Below are positions 1 to 8,134 of a stretch of 64,000 nt of DNA, one piece after another. A program made the position numbers and the translations under genes. The notes under the pieces were generated by a model, which worked only from the letters and a program-made list of their open reading frames with translations, was not told the DNA's origin and did not search any database. Each line of letters starts with the position of its first letter. Within the stretch, counting starts at the first letter, position 1. Source of the stretch: JAFGOG01 sp034429215 (lineage in GTDB: Bacteria > Chloroflexota > Anaerolineae > JAAYZQ01); contig DAOUGI010000006.1 of NCBI GenBank assembly GCA_034429215.1, positions 79,879 to 143,878 of the forward strand. The letters are read 5' to 3'.

Positions 1-1
1 G

Positions 2-15
2 TTGCGTGTTGCGTG
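2..15. repeat. short direct repeat at window edge
   Basis: Two tandem copies of TTGCGTG lie immediately upstream of the EF-G gene. The following stretch is rich in ACAC/GACAC steps. It resembles the short intergenic repeats seen elsewhere in this window, but only its end may be visible here. Confidence 0.3.
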
Positions 16-46
16 ACCAAGCACGGAACACAAAACACGACACGGA

Positions 47-2125
47 ATGAGTGAAATGGAAAACAACCAACTGACTACTATTCGAAATATCGGCATCATC
101 GCCCACATCGACGCCGGCAAGACGACGGTCACCGAGCGGGTGCTATTCCACGCCGGCCGTACCCACCGCCTGGGCAACGTCGACGAAGGCACGACCGTGA
201 CCGACTTTATGCCCCAGGAGCGGGAGCGGGGCATCACCATCCAGGCGGCGGCCATCACCTGCGACTGGCGCGATCATCAGATCAACCTGATCGACACGCC
301 GGGCCACATCGACTTTACCGCCGAAGTCCAGCGCAGCCTGCGCGTGCTGGACGGCGGCATAGTGGTGTTCGATGGTGTGGCCGGCGTCGAGCCCCAGTCA
401 GAGACCGTGTGGCGCCAGGCCGACCGCTACAGCGTGCCGCGCATCTGCTTTGCCAACAAGATGGACCGCACCGGCGCCGACTACTGGCGCACCATCCAGG
501 CCATCGCCCGGCGCCTGGGCGCCCATCCGGTAGCCGTCCAGATGCCGATCGGCGCCGAGAGCAATTTCCGCGGCGTGGTGGACCTGATCGAACAGAAAGC
601 GATCCTCTACTGCGGCGCTGAGCACACTGAGCCAGAAGTTGCCGGCGTGCCGGAAGAGCTGCTCACAGAGGTTGCCCGCCGCCGCGAAGAAATGATCGAG
701 CGGCTGGCCGAGGCCGACGACGACCTGGCCGAGCGTTACCTGGCAGGAGAGGTCTTGCCGCCGGCAGAGCTGCGGTCGGCCCTCCGCCGGGCAACGTTGG
801 CCAACAAGGCGGTGCCGGTCCTGTGCGGCACCGCCCTGCGTAACAAAGGGATCCAACTCCTGCTCGACGCCGTGATCGACTATCTGCCGTCGCCGCTGGA
901 TGTGCCACCCCTGGCCGGCATGGATCCCGATACCGGCGAGCCGGTGGCCTGCCTGGCCGATCCCGAAGAGCCGGCCGTGGCGCTCGTGTTCAAGATCAAC
1001 ACCGACCCATACATCGGCCGGCTGGCCTACCTGCGCGTCTACTCCGGGACGGTGCGCCGTGGCAGCGCGCTGCTCAACAGCAACAGCACAAAGCGGGAGC
1101 GGATCGGCCGCCTGGTGCGCATGTACGCCGACCGCCGTGAAGAGGTGGACGAGATCCGCGCCGGCGATATCGGCGCGGTGCTGGGCCTGAAAGGCACCAC
1201 CACCGGTGAGACCTTGTGCGCCGAGGAACGACCGGTACGCCTGGAGGAGATCTCCTTCCCGGCGCCGGTCATCGAGCTGGCCGTCGAGCCACGCACCAAG
1301 GCCGACCAGGACAAGATGTCGCTGGCTTTGCAGCGGCTGGTGGACGAGGACCCCACCCTCCAGGTACGCACCGACGAGCGGCTGGGCCAAACCGTCCTGG
1401 CCGGTATGGGCGAGCTGCACCTGGATGTGGTGATCGAGCGGATGCGCCGCGAATTTGGCGTGGCGGCTCAGGTAGGCCGGCCGCAGGTAGCTTATTATGA
1501 AACCATCACCCAGCCGGCCCAGGCCGAAGGCCGGCTGGTCAAGCAGACCGGCGGCCATGGCCAGTTTGCCGTCGTCGAGCTGGAAGTGGAGCCGCTGCCT
1601 TCCGGCAGTGGCATCGTCTTTGAAAACAAGGTGATAGGCGGCGCTGTGCCTAGGCAGTTTATCCCGGCCATCGAGGCCGGCGTGCGCGATGGGCTGGCCC
1701 GCGGTGTCGTCGCCGGCCATCCTATCATCGACCTCAAAGTGGCGCTGGTCGACGGCAAGACCCACGAAGTCGACTCGTCTGAGATGGCCTTTCGCGTCGC
1801 CTCGTCGATGGGGGTGCGGAGTGCGGTGGGCAAGGCCAGTCCAATCCTGCTCGAGCCGATCATGCACGTCGAGGTAGTCACCCCTGACGACTACCTGGGC
1901 GACGTGATCGGCGATCTGAGCGCCCGGTCGGCAAGCATCACCGGCATCGAGCCGCAAAACGGCAGCGGCCAAGTGGTGCAGGCCCACGTGCCTCTGGCCG
2001 CCATGTTTGGCTATGCCACCACCCTGCGCTCTCGCACCCAGGGCCGCGGCGTCTTTGTCATGGAATTCGACCACTATGCCCAAGTGTCGGCGGAGACAGT
2101 CAAGGCGCGAGAGCAGGCCAGATAG
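47..2125 (+). CDS. fusA: elongation factor G
   Basis: Translation elongation factor G is the cytoplasmic GTPase that drives ribosomal translocation and, with RRF, ribosome recycling. The 692-residue length is normal. The P-loop AHIDAGKT is at residues 19-26, the effector motif RERGIT follows, DTPGH is at 83-87 and NKMD at 137-140. The C-terminal half has the domain IV/V features of EF-G, including the GGHGQFA segment. There are two candidate starts, ATG at 47 and ATG at 56, and neither has a strong Shine-Dalgarno. It is followed after 21 bases by an unknown gene and then by redox genes rather than by tuf or rps genes, so it may be a second, non-str-operon copy. That last point is inference. 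Confidence 0.95.
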   Translation: MSEMENNQLTTIRNIGIIAHIDAGKTTVTERVLFHAGRTHRLGNVDEGTTVTDFMPQERERGITIQAAAITCDWRDHQINLIDTPGHIDFTAEVQRSLRVLDGGIVVFDGVAGVEPQSETVWRQADRYSVPRICFANKMDRTGADYWRTIQAIARRLGAHPVAVQMPIGAESNFRGVVDLIEQKAILYCGAEHTEPEVAGVPEELLTEVARRREEMIERLAEADDDLAERYLAGEVLPPAELRSALRRATLANKAVPVLCGTALRNKGIQLLLDAVIDYLPSPLDVPPLAGMDPDTGEPVACLADPEEPAVALVFKINTDPYIGRLAYLRVYSGTVRRGSALLNSNSTKRERIGRLVRMYADRREEVDEIRAGDIGAVLGLKGTTTGETLCAEERPVRLEEISFPAPVIELAVEPRTKADQDKMSLALQRLVDEDPTLQVRTDERLGQTVLAGMGELHLDVVIERMRREFGVAAQVGRPQVAYYETITQPAQAEGRLVKQTGGHGQFAVVELEVEPLPSGSGIVFENKVIGGAVPRQFIPAIEAGVRDGLARGVVAGHPIIDLKVALVDGKTHEVDSSEMAFRVASSMGVRSAVGKASPILLEPIMHVEVVTPDDYLGDVIGDLSARSASITGIEPQNGSGQVVQAHVPLAAMFGYATTLRSRTQGRGVFVMEFDHYAQVSAETVKAREQAR

Positions 2126-2146
2126 GGCCAAGAAGGAGTTAACCTT

Positions 2147-3121
2147 ATGAGCTGGTGGGACTCGTTTGTCAAATGGCTGCGTTCACTCATGGGCTCGCCG
2201 CCGGTGCCGCCAGACCAGCCAGAGCCGATGCACCGGCGGGTACTGCTGCTCATTTTCAATCCAGCCATCCCCTCACAGGGCAGGCGAAAGCTGACCAAAG
2301 TCCTGGGCTGGAACGATCCTGACCGCCTGGCCCAAGATCATGCCGCCGACCTGCGCGACGCCAGCGGCGGCCTGGCCGATTTCCAGGTTGTCAACCGGAT
2401 CGAAGTCGATGGCTGGCCGGTCAAGATCGACGGCTTTCGCTACAGCCCAGACGAATTTGTCAAGTGCTGGTCCAACGGAGGCGGCTGGCACAAGCCGGAC
2501 CTGGTCGACTATCCACGGATCGTCGCCGATTATAACCTCTCAGAGCAGGTTGCCGCCGACAGGATCGATGAGGTATGGATGTTCGGCTCGCCCTGGGCCG
2601 GGTTCTGGGAATCGAGCATGGCCGGGCCAGGGGCCTTCTGGTGTAACTCAAGCCCCATACCCAACACCGGCGCCGCCGGCCGCCGGTTCATCATCATGGG
2701 TTTTAACTTTGAGCGCGGCGGTGGCGAGATGCTAGAGAGCTTTAGCCACCGGGTCGAATCGCACCTAGAGCGCGTCTGGCAGCAGGAGAGCGGCGAGCAA
2801 AATCTGTGGAAACAGTTCATCCGCTACGACAAGATCGCACCGGGCCAGGCCAACTGTGGCAACGTCCACTATGCGCCCAATAGCACCACGGATTATGACT
2901 GGGGCAACCCAAGGTACGTGCCAAGCTACTGCGACGATTGGCTCACTTTTCCCAACATGAAAGGGGTGGCAAGACAGGTCAACAGCGCCGAGTGGGGCGG
3001 CGGTGACATCCGCGCCCACCACCTCTGGTGGCTGCGCCATCTGCCCCGAGCCGGCGGGCAGACCAACGGGATCTCGAACAACTGGTGGGCTTTTGCCATC
3101 GACCCCAACATGGTGTCATAA
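2147..3121 (+). CDS. conserved hypothetical protein, Trp-rich, unknown function
   Basis: I do not recognise this 324-residue protein. It starts at an ATG preceded by AAGGAG. A basic/proline-rich N-terminus of about 28 residues leads into a hydrophobic strand (VLLLIFNPA). The rest is soluble-looking and unusually rich in Trp, Gly and Asn, with clusters such as GSPWAGFWES and NNWWAFA. There is no convincing signal peptide, membrane helix or nucleotide-binding motif. It lies 21 bases after fusA and 52 bases before the ferredoxin gene, on the same strand, so it may share a transcript with either. The composition recalls carbohydrate-binding or hydrolase-type folds, but no catalytic signature is visible. 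Confidence 0.7.
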   Translation: MSWWDSFVKWLRSLMGSPPVPPDQPEPMHRRVLLLIFNPAIPSQGRRKLTKVLGWNDPDRLAQDHAADLRDASGGLADFQVVNRIEVDGWPVKIDGFRYSPDEFVKCWSNGGGWHKPDLVDYPRIVADYNLSEQVAADRIDEVWMFGSPWAGFWESSMAGPGAFWCNSSPIPNTGAAGRRFIIMGFNFERGGGEMLESFSHRVESHLERVWQQESGEQNLWKQFIRYDKIAPGQANCGNVHYAPNSTTDYDWGNPRYVPSYCDDWLTFPNMKGVARQVNSAEWGGGDIRAHHLWWLRHLPRAGGQTNGISNNWWAFAIDPNMVS

Positions 3122-3128
3122 ATGCCAC

Positions 3129-3158
3129 AAATCTGCGTAGATCAGCATTAATCTGCGT
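3129..3158. repeat. short direct repeat AATCTGCGT
   Basis: Two copies of AATCTGCGT start 21 bases apart (3129 and 3150), filling the gap between the hypothetical gene and the ferredoxin gene. It looks like a fragment of a dispersed intergenic microrepeat. No promoter was identified within it. Confidence 0.4.
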
Positions 3159-3173
3159 CTGACCAAGGAGACC

Positions 3174-3590
3174 ATGATGCCCAAGATCCTCACCGCTCCC
3201 GCCATGGCCCGCTGCATCGACTGTAATTCGTGCATGCTGGCCTGCGCGCGGATGGTCTACAACAGCTTTTCGCCCCACAAGAGCGCCATCCAGATCCGCA
3301 GTCGCGGTGGAGCGATGGGCCGGATGGCCGCCAACATTTGCACCGCGTGCGCCGAGCCGGTGCCGTGCGTTGAGGCCTGCCCCACCGAGGCGCTGACCGT
3401 CCGCGCCGGCGGGCGGGGCATGACCTACCGCAAGGCAGAGTGCATCGGCTGCCATCAGTGTGTCGAGGCCTGCCCGGTGCAGGTCATCGGTTGGGATGAA
3501 AAAGAGTCCAAGCCGGTGGTGTGCGTCTTTTGCGGGCAGTGCGTCCGCTTCTGCCCCCACGACTGCCTGGCGCTGGAGGAGGTGGGCTGA
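3174..3590 (+). CDS. four-cluster [4Fe-4S] ferredoxin, partner of AOR
   Basis: This is a 138-residue electron-transfer protein. Four cysteine groups are visible: CIDCNSCMLAC, CTAC followed by CVEAC, CIGCHQCVEAC and CVFCGQCVRFC, enough for four [4Fe-4S] clusters of the HycB/DMSO-reductase-B type. AAGGAG precedes a double ATG (3174 and 3177). Its stop codon overlaps the start of the aldehyde:ferredoxin oxidoreductase gene (TGATG), which indicates translational coupling and a physical partnership. It probably carries electrons from the tungsten enzyme to a further acceptor, which is not encoded nearby. Confidence 0.88.
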   Translation: MMPKILTAPAMARCIDCNSCMLACARMVYNSFSPHKSAIQIRSRGGAMGRMAANICTACAEPVPCVEACPTEALTVRAGGRGMTYRKAECIGCHQCVEACPVQVIGWDEKESKPVVCVFCGQCVRFCPHDCLALEEVG

Positions 3591-5338
3591 TGCTGAACGC
3601 CGATTTCATCCGCATCCTCCACGTCGACCTGACGACCGGCAAGAGCCACGTCGAGGACCGGGGCGACCTTTTTCGCGACTACCTGGGCGGGACCGGCGTG
3701 GCCATGCGGCTGCTGGACGAGCTGGTCCGCGCCGACCTGGATCCCTTTGACCCTGCCCAACCGGTCATTTTGGCCATAGGCCCGCTGACCACCATCTTTC
3801 CGGTGGTGACCAAGGCGGCGGCGACATTTCGCTCGCCGCTGACCGGTGAATATGGCGAGAGCCATGCCGGCGGCCATTTCGCCTCGGCCTTGCGCTATGC
3901 CGGCTACGACGCGCTGGTGATCACCGGCGCCGCCCAACGGCTCGTCTATCTGCTGATCGACGGCGACCGGGTCGAGATCCGCCCTGCCGACGCCATGGCC
4001 GGCATGGACACCATCGAGACCGGCCGGGTCATCCGCAACCAGGTCGAGGGCGCCGGCCATCGCAGCATCCTCCGCATCGGACCGGCCGGCGAGCGGCGGG
4101 TGCGCTACGCCAGCGTCAACGTCGATACCTGGCGTCACTTTGGCCGCCTGGGGCTGGGAGCAGTGTTGGGCAGCAAGAATCTGAAGGCAGTGGCCGTCCT
4201 CGGCCAGAAACACCTGCCCCTGCCGGACGACTCGCGCGCCTACAAAAAGGCCTACGCCGAGGTGTACGACAAGGTTCTGCACACCGACGCCATGAAAAAA
4301 TACCATGAGCTGGGCACCCCTTCCAACGTCCTGCCCCTCAATGAGCTAGGTGCGCTGCCCACCTACAACGTGCGCCAGGGCTACTTTGGCGAGGCCGAGG
4401 AGATCAGCGGCGAGGCGTTTGCCGACCACGATCTGATCACCAAGCACGCCTGCGCCGGCTGCCAGATAGGCTGCATCCATATCGCCCTCTACCGCCGGCC
4501 CTTCGCCCCCGGATGGGAGTACGAATCGACCATGGTGGCCTACGATCACGAGCTGATCTATGCCGTCGGCTCGCTGCTGGGCGTCGGCAGTCGCGACGGC
4601 GTGCTGCACCTGATCGAGGAGATCGACCGGCTGGGCATGGACACTATCTCGTGTGGGACGGCCCTGGCATGGGCTACAGAGGCGATGGAGTGCGGGGCAG
4701 TCAAGCCTGAGCAACTCGGTGGCATTGACTTGCGTTGGGGCGACGCCGATCGCTACGGCCGGGCAGTGGCGGCTATCGCCCGCGGCGATACGGAGCTGGG
4801 GCAGTGGCTGGGCCAGGGAGAGGTCGCTGCCGCTCGCCACTACGGAGGCCAGGACTATGTGGCCGCTTCCGGCGGGCAGGGGATCTCTGGCTACTGGACC
4901 GGCTATGCCCAGGTGGTGGGCCACCTGCTGGGCGCGCGCCACTCGCATCTGGACAACGCCGGCTATGCAATCGACCAGAAGCTAGAGCCCTACACCGACG
5001 AGGCGATCGTTGACCGGATCATCGCCGACGAGGCGGAGCGGATCGTCCAGACGAGCATCGCCATCTGCCTCTTTGCCCGGGGGGTGTACGACCTGGAGAC
5101 AGTAAGCCAGGCGCTGGGCAGCATCGGCATCCAGCGCAGCGTCGATGAGCTGCGGGCCATGGGCCAGCGGGTCTACTGGGAGCGGGTCCGCCTGCGCGAT
5201 CGGCTCGGCTTCCAGGCTCGCCTTGAGGACCTGCCTCGCCGCTTTTTTGAGACACCCACCCCGCGTGGCCAGCTCGACCCGGCGCGGGTGGCCCGCCTGC
5301 TGGAGCTATACCAGGCCCGCCAGGCGGCGGCGATCTAG
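3590..5338 (+). CDS. aor: tungsten-containing aldehyde:ferredoxin oxidoreductase
   Basis: This 582-residue cytoplasmic enzyme belongs to the AOR family, which oxidises aldehydes to carboxylic acids (or reduces acids) using a tungsten-bispyranopterin site and one [4Fe-4S] cluster. The N-terminus contains the family pattern for cofactor binding (LGGTGVAMRLL, then SPLTGEYGESHAGGHFA). The CX2CX3C cluster motif CAGCQIGC is followed by the DTISCG segment that normally supplies the fourth ligand. The reading frame is open further upstream (to 3521), but the ATG at 3590 fits the family N-terminus and overlaps the ferredoxin stop. The substrate cannot be read from sequence: AOR, FOR and WOR-type enzymes look alike at this level. 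Confidence 0.92.
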   Translation: MLNADFIRILHVDLTTGKSHVEDRGDLFRDYLGGTGVAMRLLDELVRADLDPFDPAQPVILAIGPLTTIFPVVTKAAATFRSPLTGEYGESHAGGHFASALRYAGYDALVITGAAQRLVYLLIDGDRVEIRPADAMAGMDTIETGRVIRNQVEGAGHRSILRIGPAGERRVRYASVNVDTWRHFGRLGLGAVLGSKNLKAVAVLGQKHLPLPDDSRAYKKAYAEVYDKVLHTDAMKKYHELGTPSNVLPLNELGALPTYNVRQGYFGEAEEISGEAFADHDLITKHACAGCQIGCIHIALYRRPFAPGWEYESTMVAYDHELIYAVGSLLGVGSRDGVLHLIEEIDRLGMDTISCGTALAWATEAMECGAVKPEQLGGIDLRWGDADRYGRAVAAIARGDTELGQWLGQGEVAAARHYGGQDYVAASGGQGISGYWTGYAQVVGHLLGARHSHLDNAGYAIDQKLEPYTDEAIVDRIIADEAERIVQTSIAICLFARGVYDLETVSQALGSIGIQRSVDELRAMGQRVYWERVRLRDRLGFQARLEDLPRRFFETPTPRGQLDPARVARLLELYQARQAAAI

Positions 5339-5396
5339 TCGAAACAGACCACGGGGTGCAGCGACAGAGGCGGAGGCGGCGCCAAGCAAAAGGGAT

Positions 5397-5425
5397 TTGA
5401 CAGGCGGTGCTGCGGATGATATACT
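5397..5425 (+). promoter_or_regulatory. sigma70-type promoter of the lipoate-assembly operon
   Basis: TTGACA (5397-5402), a 17-base spacer and TATACT (5420-5425), with TG one base upstream of the -10 box (extended -10). It lies just upstream of the TTG start at 5448 and the GGAGA ribosome site at 5436-5440, implying a leader of only about 15 bases. Confidence 0.7.
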
Positions 5426-5447
5426 CGCTCACTGTGGAGAACCAATA

Positions 5448-7019
5448 TTGACCGAAACCTGGCGCCTGCTCGACACACCCCCTTGTTCTGCAGCAAGGAA
5501 CATGGCCCTCGATGAGGCGATCCTCACCGCCCACAATCAGGGACAAGCTCCCAACACGCTCCGATTTCTCCTATTCGAGCCGCACTGCACCCTCGTCGGC
5601 TACCACCAGGCGATCGAGCAAGAGATCCGCGTCGAATACTGCCGGCAGCACGGCATCGACATCAACCGCCGGCTGACCGGCGGCGGGGGTCTGTACTGGG
5701 ATGGCGGGGCCCTGGGCTGGGAAGTATATGCGCCGCAGGGGCACCCAGCCATCGCCCGCGACGTTGAAGCAATGTATGCCCAGCTCTGCACCGCTGCCGT
5801 CGGCGCTCTGGGCCGTCTGGGCGTACAGGCCGCCTTTCGCCCCAAGAACGACATCGAGGTGGACGGCCGCAAGATCTCGGGCACCGGCGGCACCTCTTTG
5901 GGCGGCTCGTTCATGTTCCAGGGCTCGCTCCTTGTCGATTTCAACGTAAACACCATGCTGCGCGCGCTGCGCATCCCCACCGAAAAGCTCAAAGACAAAG
6001 AGATCGACTCGGTCAAAGAGCGCGTCACCTGCCTGCGCTGGATCATGGGCCGCGTTCCACCGCTGGCCGAGGTCAAGGCGGCGCTGGTGGACAGCTTTGC
6101 CCAGGCGTTGGGCGTCGAATTCGAGCCCGGCGGGCTCACCCTAGCAGAAGAGGCGCTGCTGGCCGAGCGGCTGCCGTTTTTCGAATCTGAAGAGTGGATC
6201 TATGGCCCGCGGCGCACACTCAACCACAGCCGCGAGCTGCGCGCCCTGTACAAGAGCTCCGGCGGGCTGATCCGGGTCGCCCTGGTCGTGGACGACAACG
6301 GCCGCCGGCTGCAGAGCGTGCTGATCACCGGCGATTTTTTCGCCTATCCCCGGCGGGCGATCTTTGACCTGGAGGCGGCGCTCAAGCACGCGCCGGCCAA
6401 TGAAATGGCCATAGAACGGATCGTGCGCGGCTTTTTCGCGGCCAACCCGGTGCAAATCCCCGGCGTCACACCCGACGACCTGCTGTACACGATATACCAG
6501 GCGCTCGACAAACAACATTATGTGGACTATGACATCCGCCTTGAAGAGGTCAACGCCGTATTCACGGTGGGCAAGTCCATGGCCGACATAACCACCAGCC
6601 AGGTGCTGCTCCTGCCCTATTGCGCCAAGCTGCCCGACTGCGAATACCGCTACGAGCCTGGTTGCATCCAGTGCGGCGGCTGCTGCATCGGCGATGCCTT
6701 TGCCCTGGCCGAGCGCTATGGTCTCAGACCGGTCAGCATCCAGAACTATGAAGCGTTGGAAGAGACTCTGCAGCGTCTTCGCAACGAAGGAGCCGAGTCT
6801 TTTGTCGGAAGCTGCTGCGAAGCCTTTTATGCCAAGCACCGGGACGATTTCGAGCGGATCGGCCTGGCCGGCATCATGGTGGACGTGGACAGCTCCACCT
6901 GCTATGATCTGGGCAAGGAAAATGAGGCATACACCGGACGGTTTGAAAACCAGACCGAGCTAAAGCTGGACCTGCTGGAGCGGGTCGTCCGGCGAGTGGC
7001 GAGCGGGCGAGGGCAGTGA
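5448..7019 (+). CDS. lplA: lipoate-protein ligase fused to a DUF116-like Cys-rich domain
   Basis: This is a 523-residue fusion. The first ~250 residues are a lipoate/octanoate ligase (BPL/LplA fold) with RRLTGGGGLYWDGG and the lysine segment KISGTG. Residues ~260-345 look like the accessory LplA C-terminal domain. From ~385 on there is a cysteine-rich region (CAKLPDC, PGCIQCGGCC, GSCCEAF, STCYDLG) that resembles DUF116, which suggests a metal cluster. The open frame reaches back to 5145 inside AOR, but TTG at 5448 has a good ribosome site, a promoter just upstream and family-like first residues (WRLLDTPPCSAARNMALDEA). The stop overlaps the next gene. Its neighbours match the sLpl/LipT/LipS1/LipS2 pathway, so it probably loads octanoate or lipoate on target proteins before or after sulfur insertion. 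Confidence 0.85.
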   Translation: MTETWRLLDTPPCSAARNMALDEAILTAHNQGQAPNTLRFLLFEPHCTLVGYHQAIEQEIRVEYCRQHGIDINRRLTGGGGLYWDGGALGWEVYAPQGHPAIARDVEAMYAQLCTAAVGALGRLGVQAAFRPKNDIEVDGRKISGTGGTSLGGSFMFQGSLLVDFNVNTMLRALRIPTEKLKDKEIDSVKERVTCLRWIMGRVPPLAEVKAALVDSFAQALGVEFEPGGLTLAEEALLAERLPFFESEEWIYGPRRTLNHSRELRALYKSSGGLIRVALVVDDNGRRLQSVLITGDFFAYPRRAIFDLEAALKHAPANEMAIERIVRGFFAANPVQIPGVTPDDLLYTIYQALDKQHYVDYDIRLEEVNAVFTVGKSMADITTSQVLLLPYCAKLPDCEYRYEPGCIQCGGCCIGDAFALAERYGLRPVSIQNYEALEETLQRLRNEGAESFVGSCCEAFYAKHRDDFERIGLAGIMVDVDSSTCYDLGKENEAYTGRFENQTELKLDLLERVVRRVASGRGQ

Positions 7020-8134
7020 TGCCGCCGGAACCGTTCGACGTCTTGGTTGTGGGGGCCGGACCGGCCGGAAGCTGCGCCGCGCGCGCCGCGGCGTTGGGTG
7101 GGGCGCGGGTGCTGCTGGTGGAAAAGCGCCTCCAGGTCGGGCTGCCGGTGCAGTGCGCCGAGTTTGTGCCGTGGCAACTGGCCCACCAGGTGCCGATTCC
7201 AACACGGTGCATCGCCCAGACGATCCGGCAAATGCGCACCGTGCTGCCCGACGTCAGTGTGGTGGACAAGCAGGCCGCCGGCATGGTCCTCGACCGGTCG
7301 CTGTGGGACAAGCACCTGGCCGTGCTGGCCCACCAGGCAGGCGTCGAGCTGCGTGCCAATTGGACGGCCGTCGAGACTGACGGCCGCGACGTCCTGCTGC
7401 GTCACGGACCCCGCGAAGCCAGGATCCGGGCGCAGGTGATCGTCGGCGCCGACGGCCCTCATTCGACCGTCGCCGGGTGGGTGGGGCAATCGCAGTCCGA
7501 GTTTGTCCACGGCGCCGAGGTGGAGGTTGTGCTGCCGGGGCCACGCGAGCGGACCGAGATCTATTTCGATCCCCTGTACCGAGGCGGCTATGGCTGGCTT
7601 TTCCCCAAAGGCGACACCGCTAACGTCGGGGTTGCCGTCAATGTCCAAATGGGCGGCCGGCCGGGCCCGGCGTTGGAGCACCTGCTCCAGCAGCTTGGCC
7701 TGTCCCGCGCCGCGGTAGTCGGCATGCTGGGGGGCGCCGCGCCGGTGGGCGGCCCGGTAACCCGGCTCCAGGTCGGTAATATCCTACTGGTGGGCGATGC
7801 GGCCGGCCTGGCCCATCCCATCACCGGCGGCGGCATCGCGCCGGCCGTGCTCAGCGGCCAGATGGCCGGCAAGGCCGCGGCCCAGGCCGTTGCCGGGCAG
7901 GGTATGGCAGCGCTGGAACGCTACCCTCAAGAGTGGGAAGCAGCGATGGGTGCGGCGCTGGGCCAGGCAGTGGCCAACCGGCGCTACCTCAACGCCCGCT
8001 GGAGCGATGACCCTGCTGTCTTGAGCGATCTGGTCCGTGAGACCTGGATCGCCTTTGCCGCCTATGGCCGGCGGAAACCAAACACAGATGAAGCGAGGAG
8101 GACCTATGGAGAGTCCGCAATACGTACAGATTAG
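7019..8134 (+). CDS. lipT: LipT-like FAD-dependent oxidoreductase (geranylgeranyl reductase superfamily)
   Basis: This 371-residue flavoprotein has the Rossmann motif GAGPAG at residues 12-17, a second FAD motif VIVGADGPHSTV and the late GDAAGLAHPITGGGI motif typical of geranylgeranyl-reductase-type FAD enzymes. Alone it would be called an FAD-dependent monooxygenase/reductase. Its place between a lipoate ligase and two LipS-like radical SAM genes fits LipT, the flavoprotein proposed to give electrons to LipS1/LipS2 in the alternative lipoate pathway. The ATG at 7019 overlaps the ligase stop (an in-frame GTG at 7016 is possible), and the 3' end overlaps the next gene by 29 bases. The function is inferred from context and superfamily. 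Confidence 0.82.
   Translation: MPPEPFDVLVVGAGPAGSCAARAAALGGARVLLVEKRLQVGLPVQCAEFVPWQLAHQVPIPTRCIAQTIRQMRTVLPDVSVVDKQAAGMVLDRSLWDKHLAVLAHQAGVELRANWTAVETDGRDVLLRHGPREARIRAQVIVGADGPHSTVAGWVGQSQSEFVHGAEVEVVLPGPRERTEIYFDPLYRGGYGWLFPKGDTANVGVAVNVQMGGRPGPALEHLLQQLGLSRAAVVGMLGGAAPVGGPVTRLQVGNILLVGDAAGLAHPITGGGIAPAVLSGQMAGKAAAQAVAGQGMAALERYPQEWEAAMGAALGQAVANRRYLNARWSDDPAVLSDLVRETWIAFAAYGRRKPNTDEARRTYGESAIRTD

Noticed and set aside
398..2131. 577-codon open frame on the minus strand opposite EF-G
   Set aside because: It is antisense to a clear fusA gene, has no ribosome site, and its His/Gln-rich composition is typical of GC-rich antisense frames.
5145..5447. Upstream extension of the lipoate ligase frame inside AOR
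   Set aside because: It overlaps AOR in another frame, gives an Arg-rich non-homologous stretch, and the promoter lies within it.
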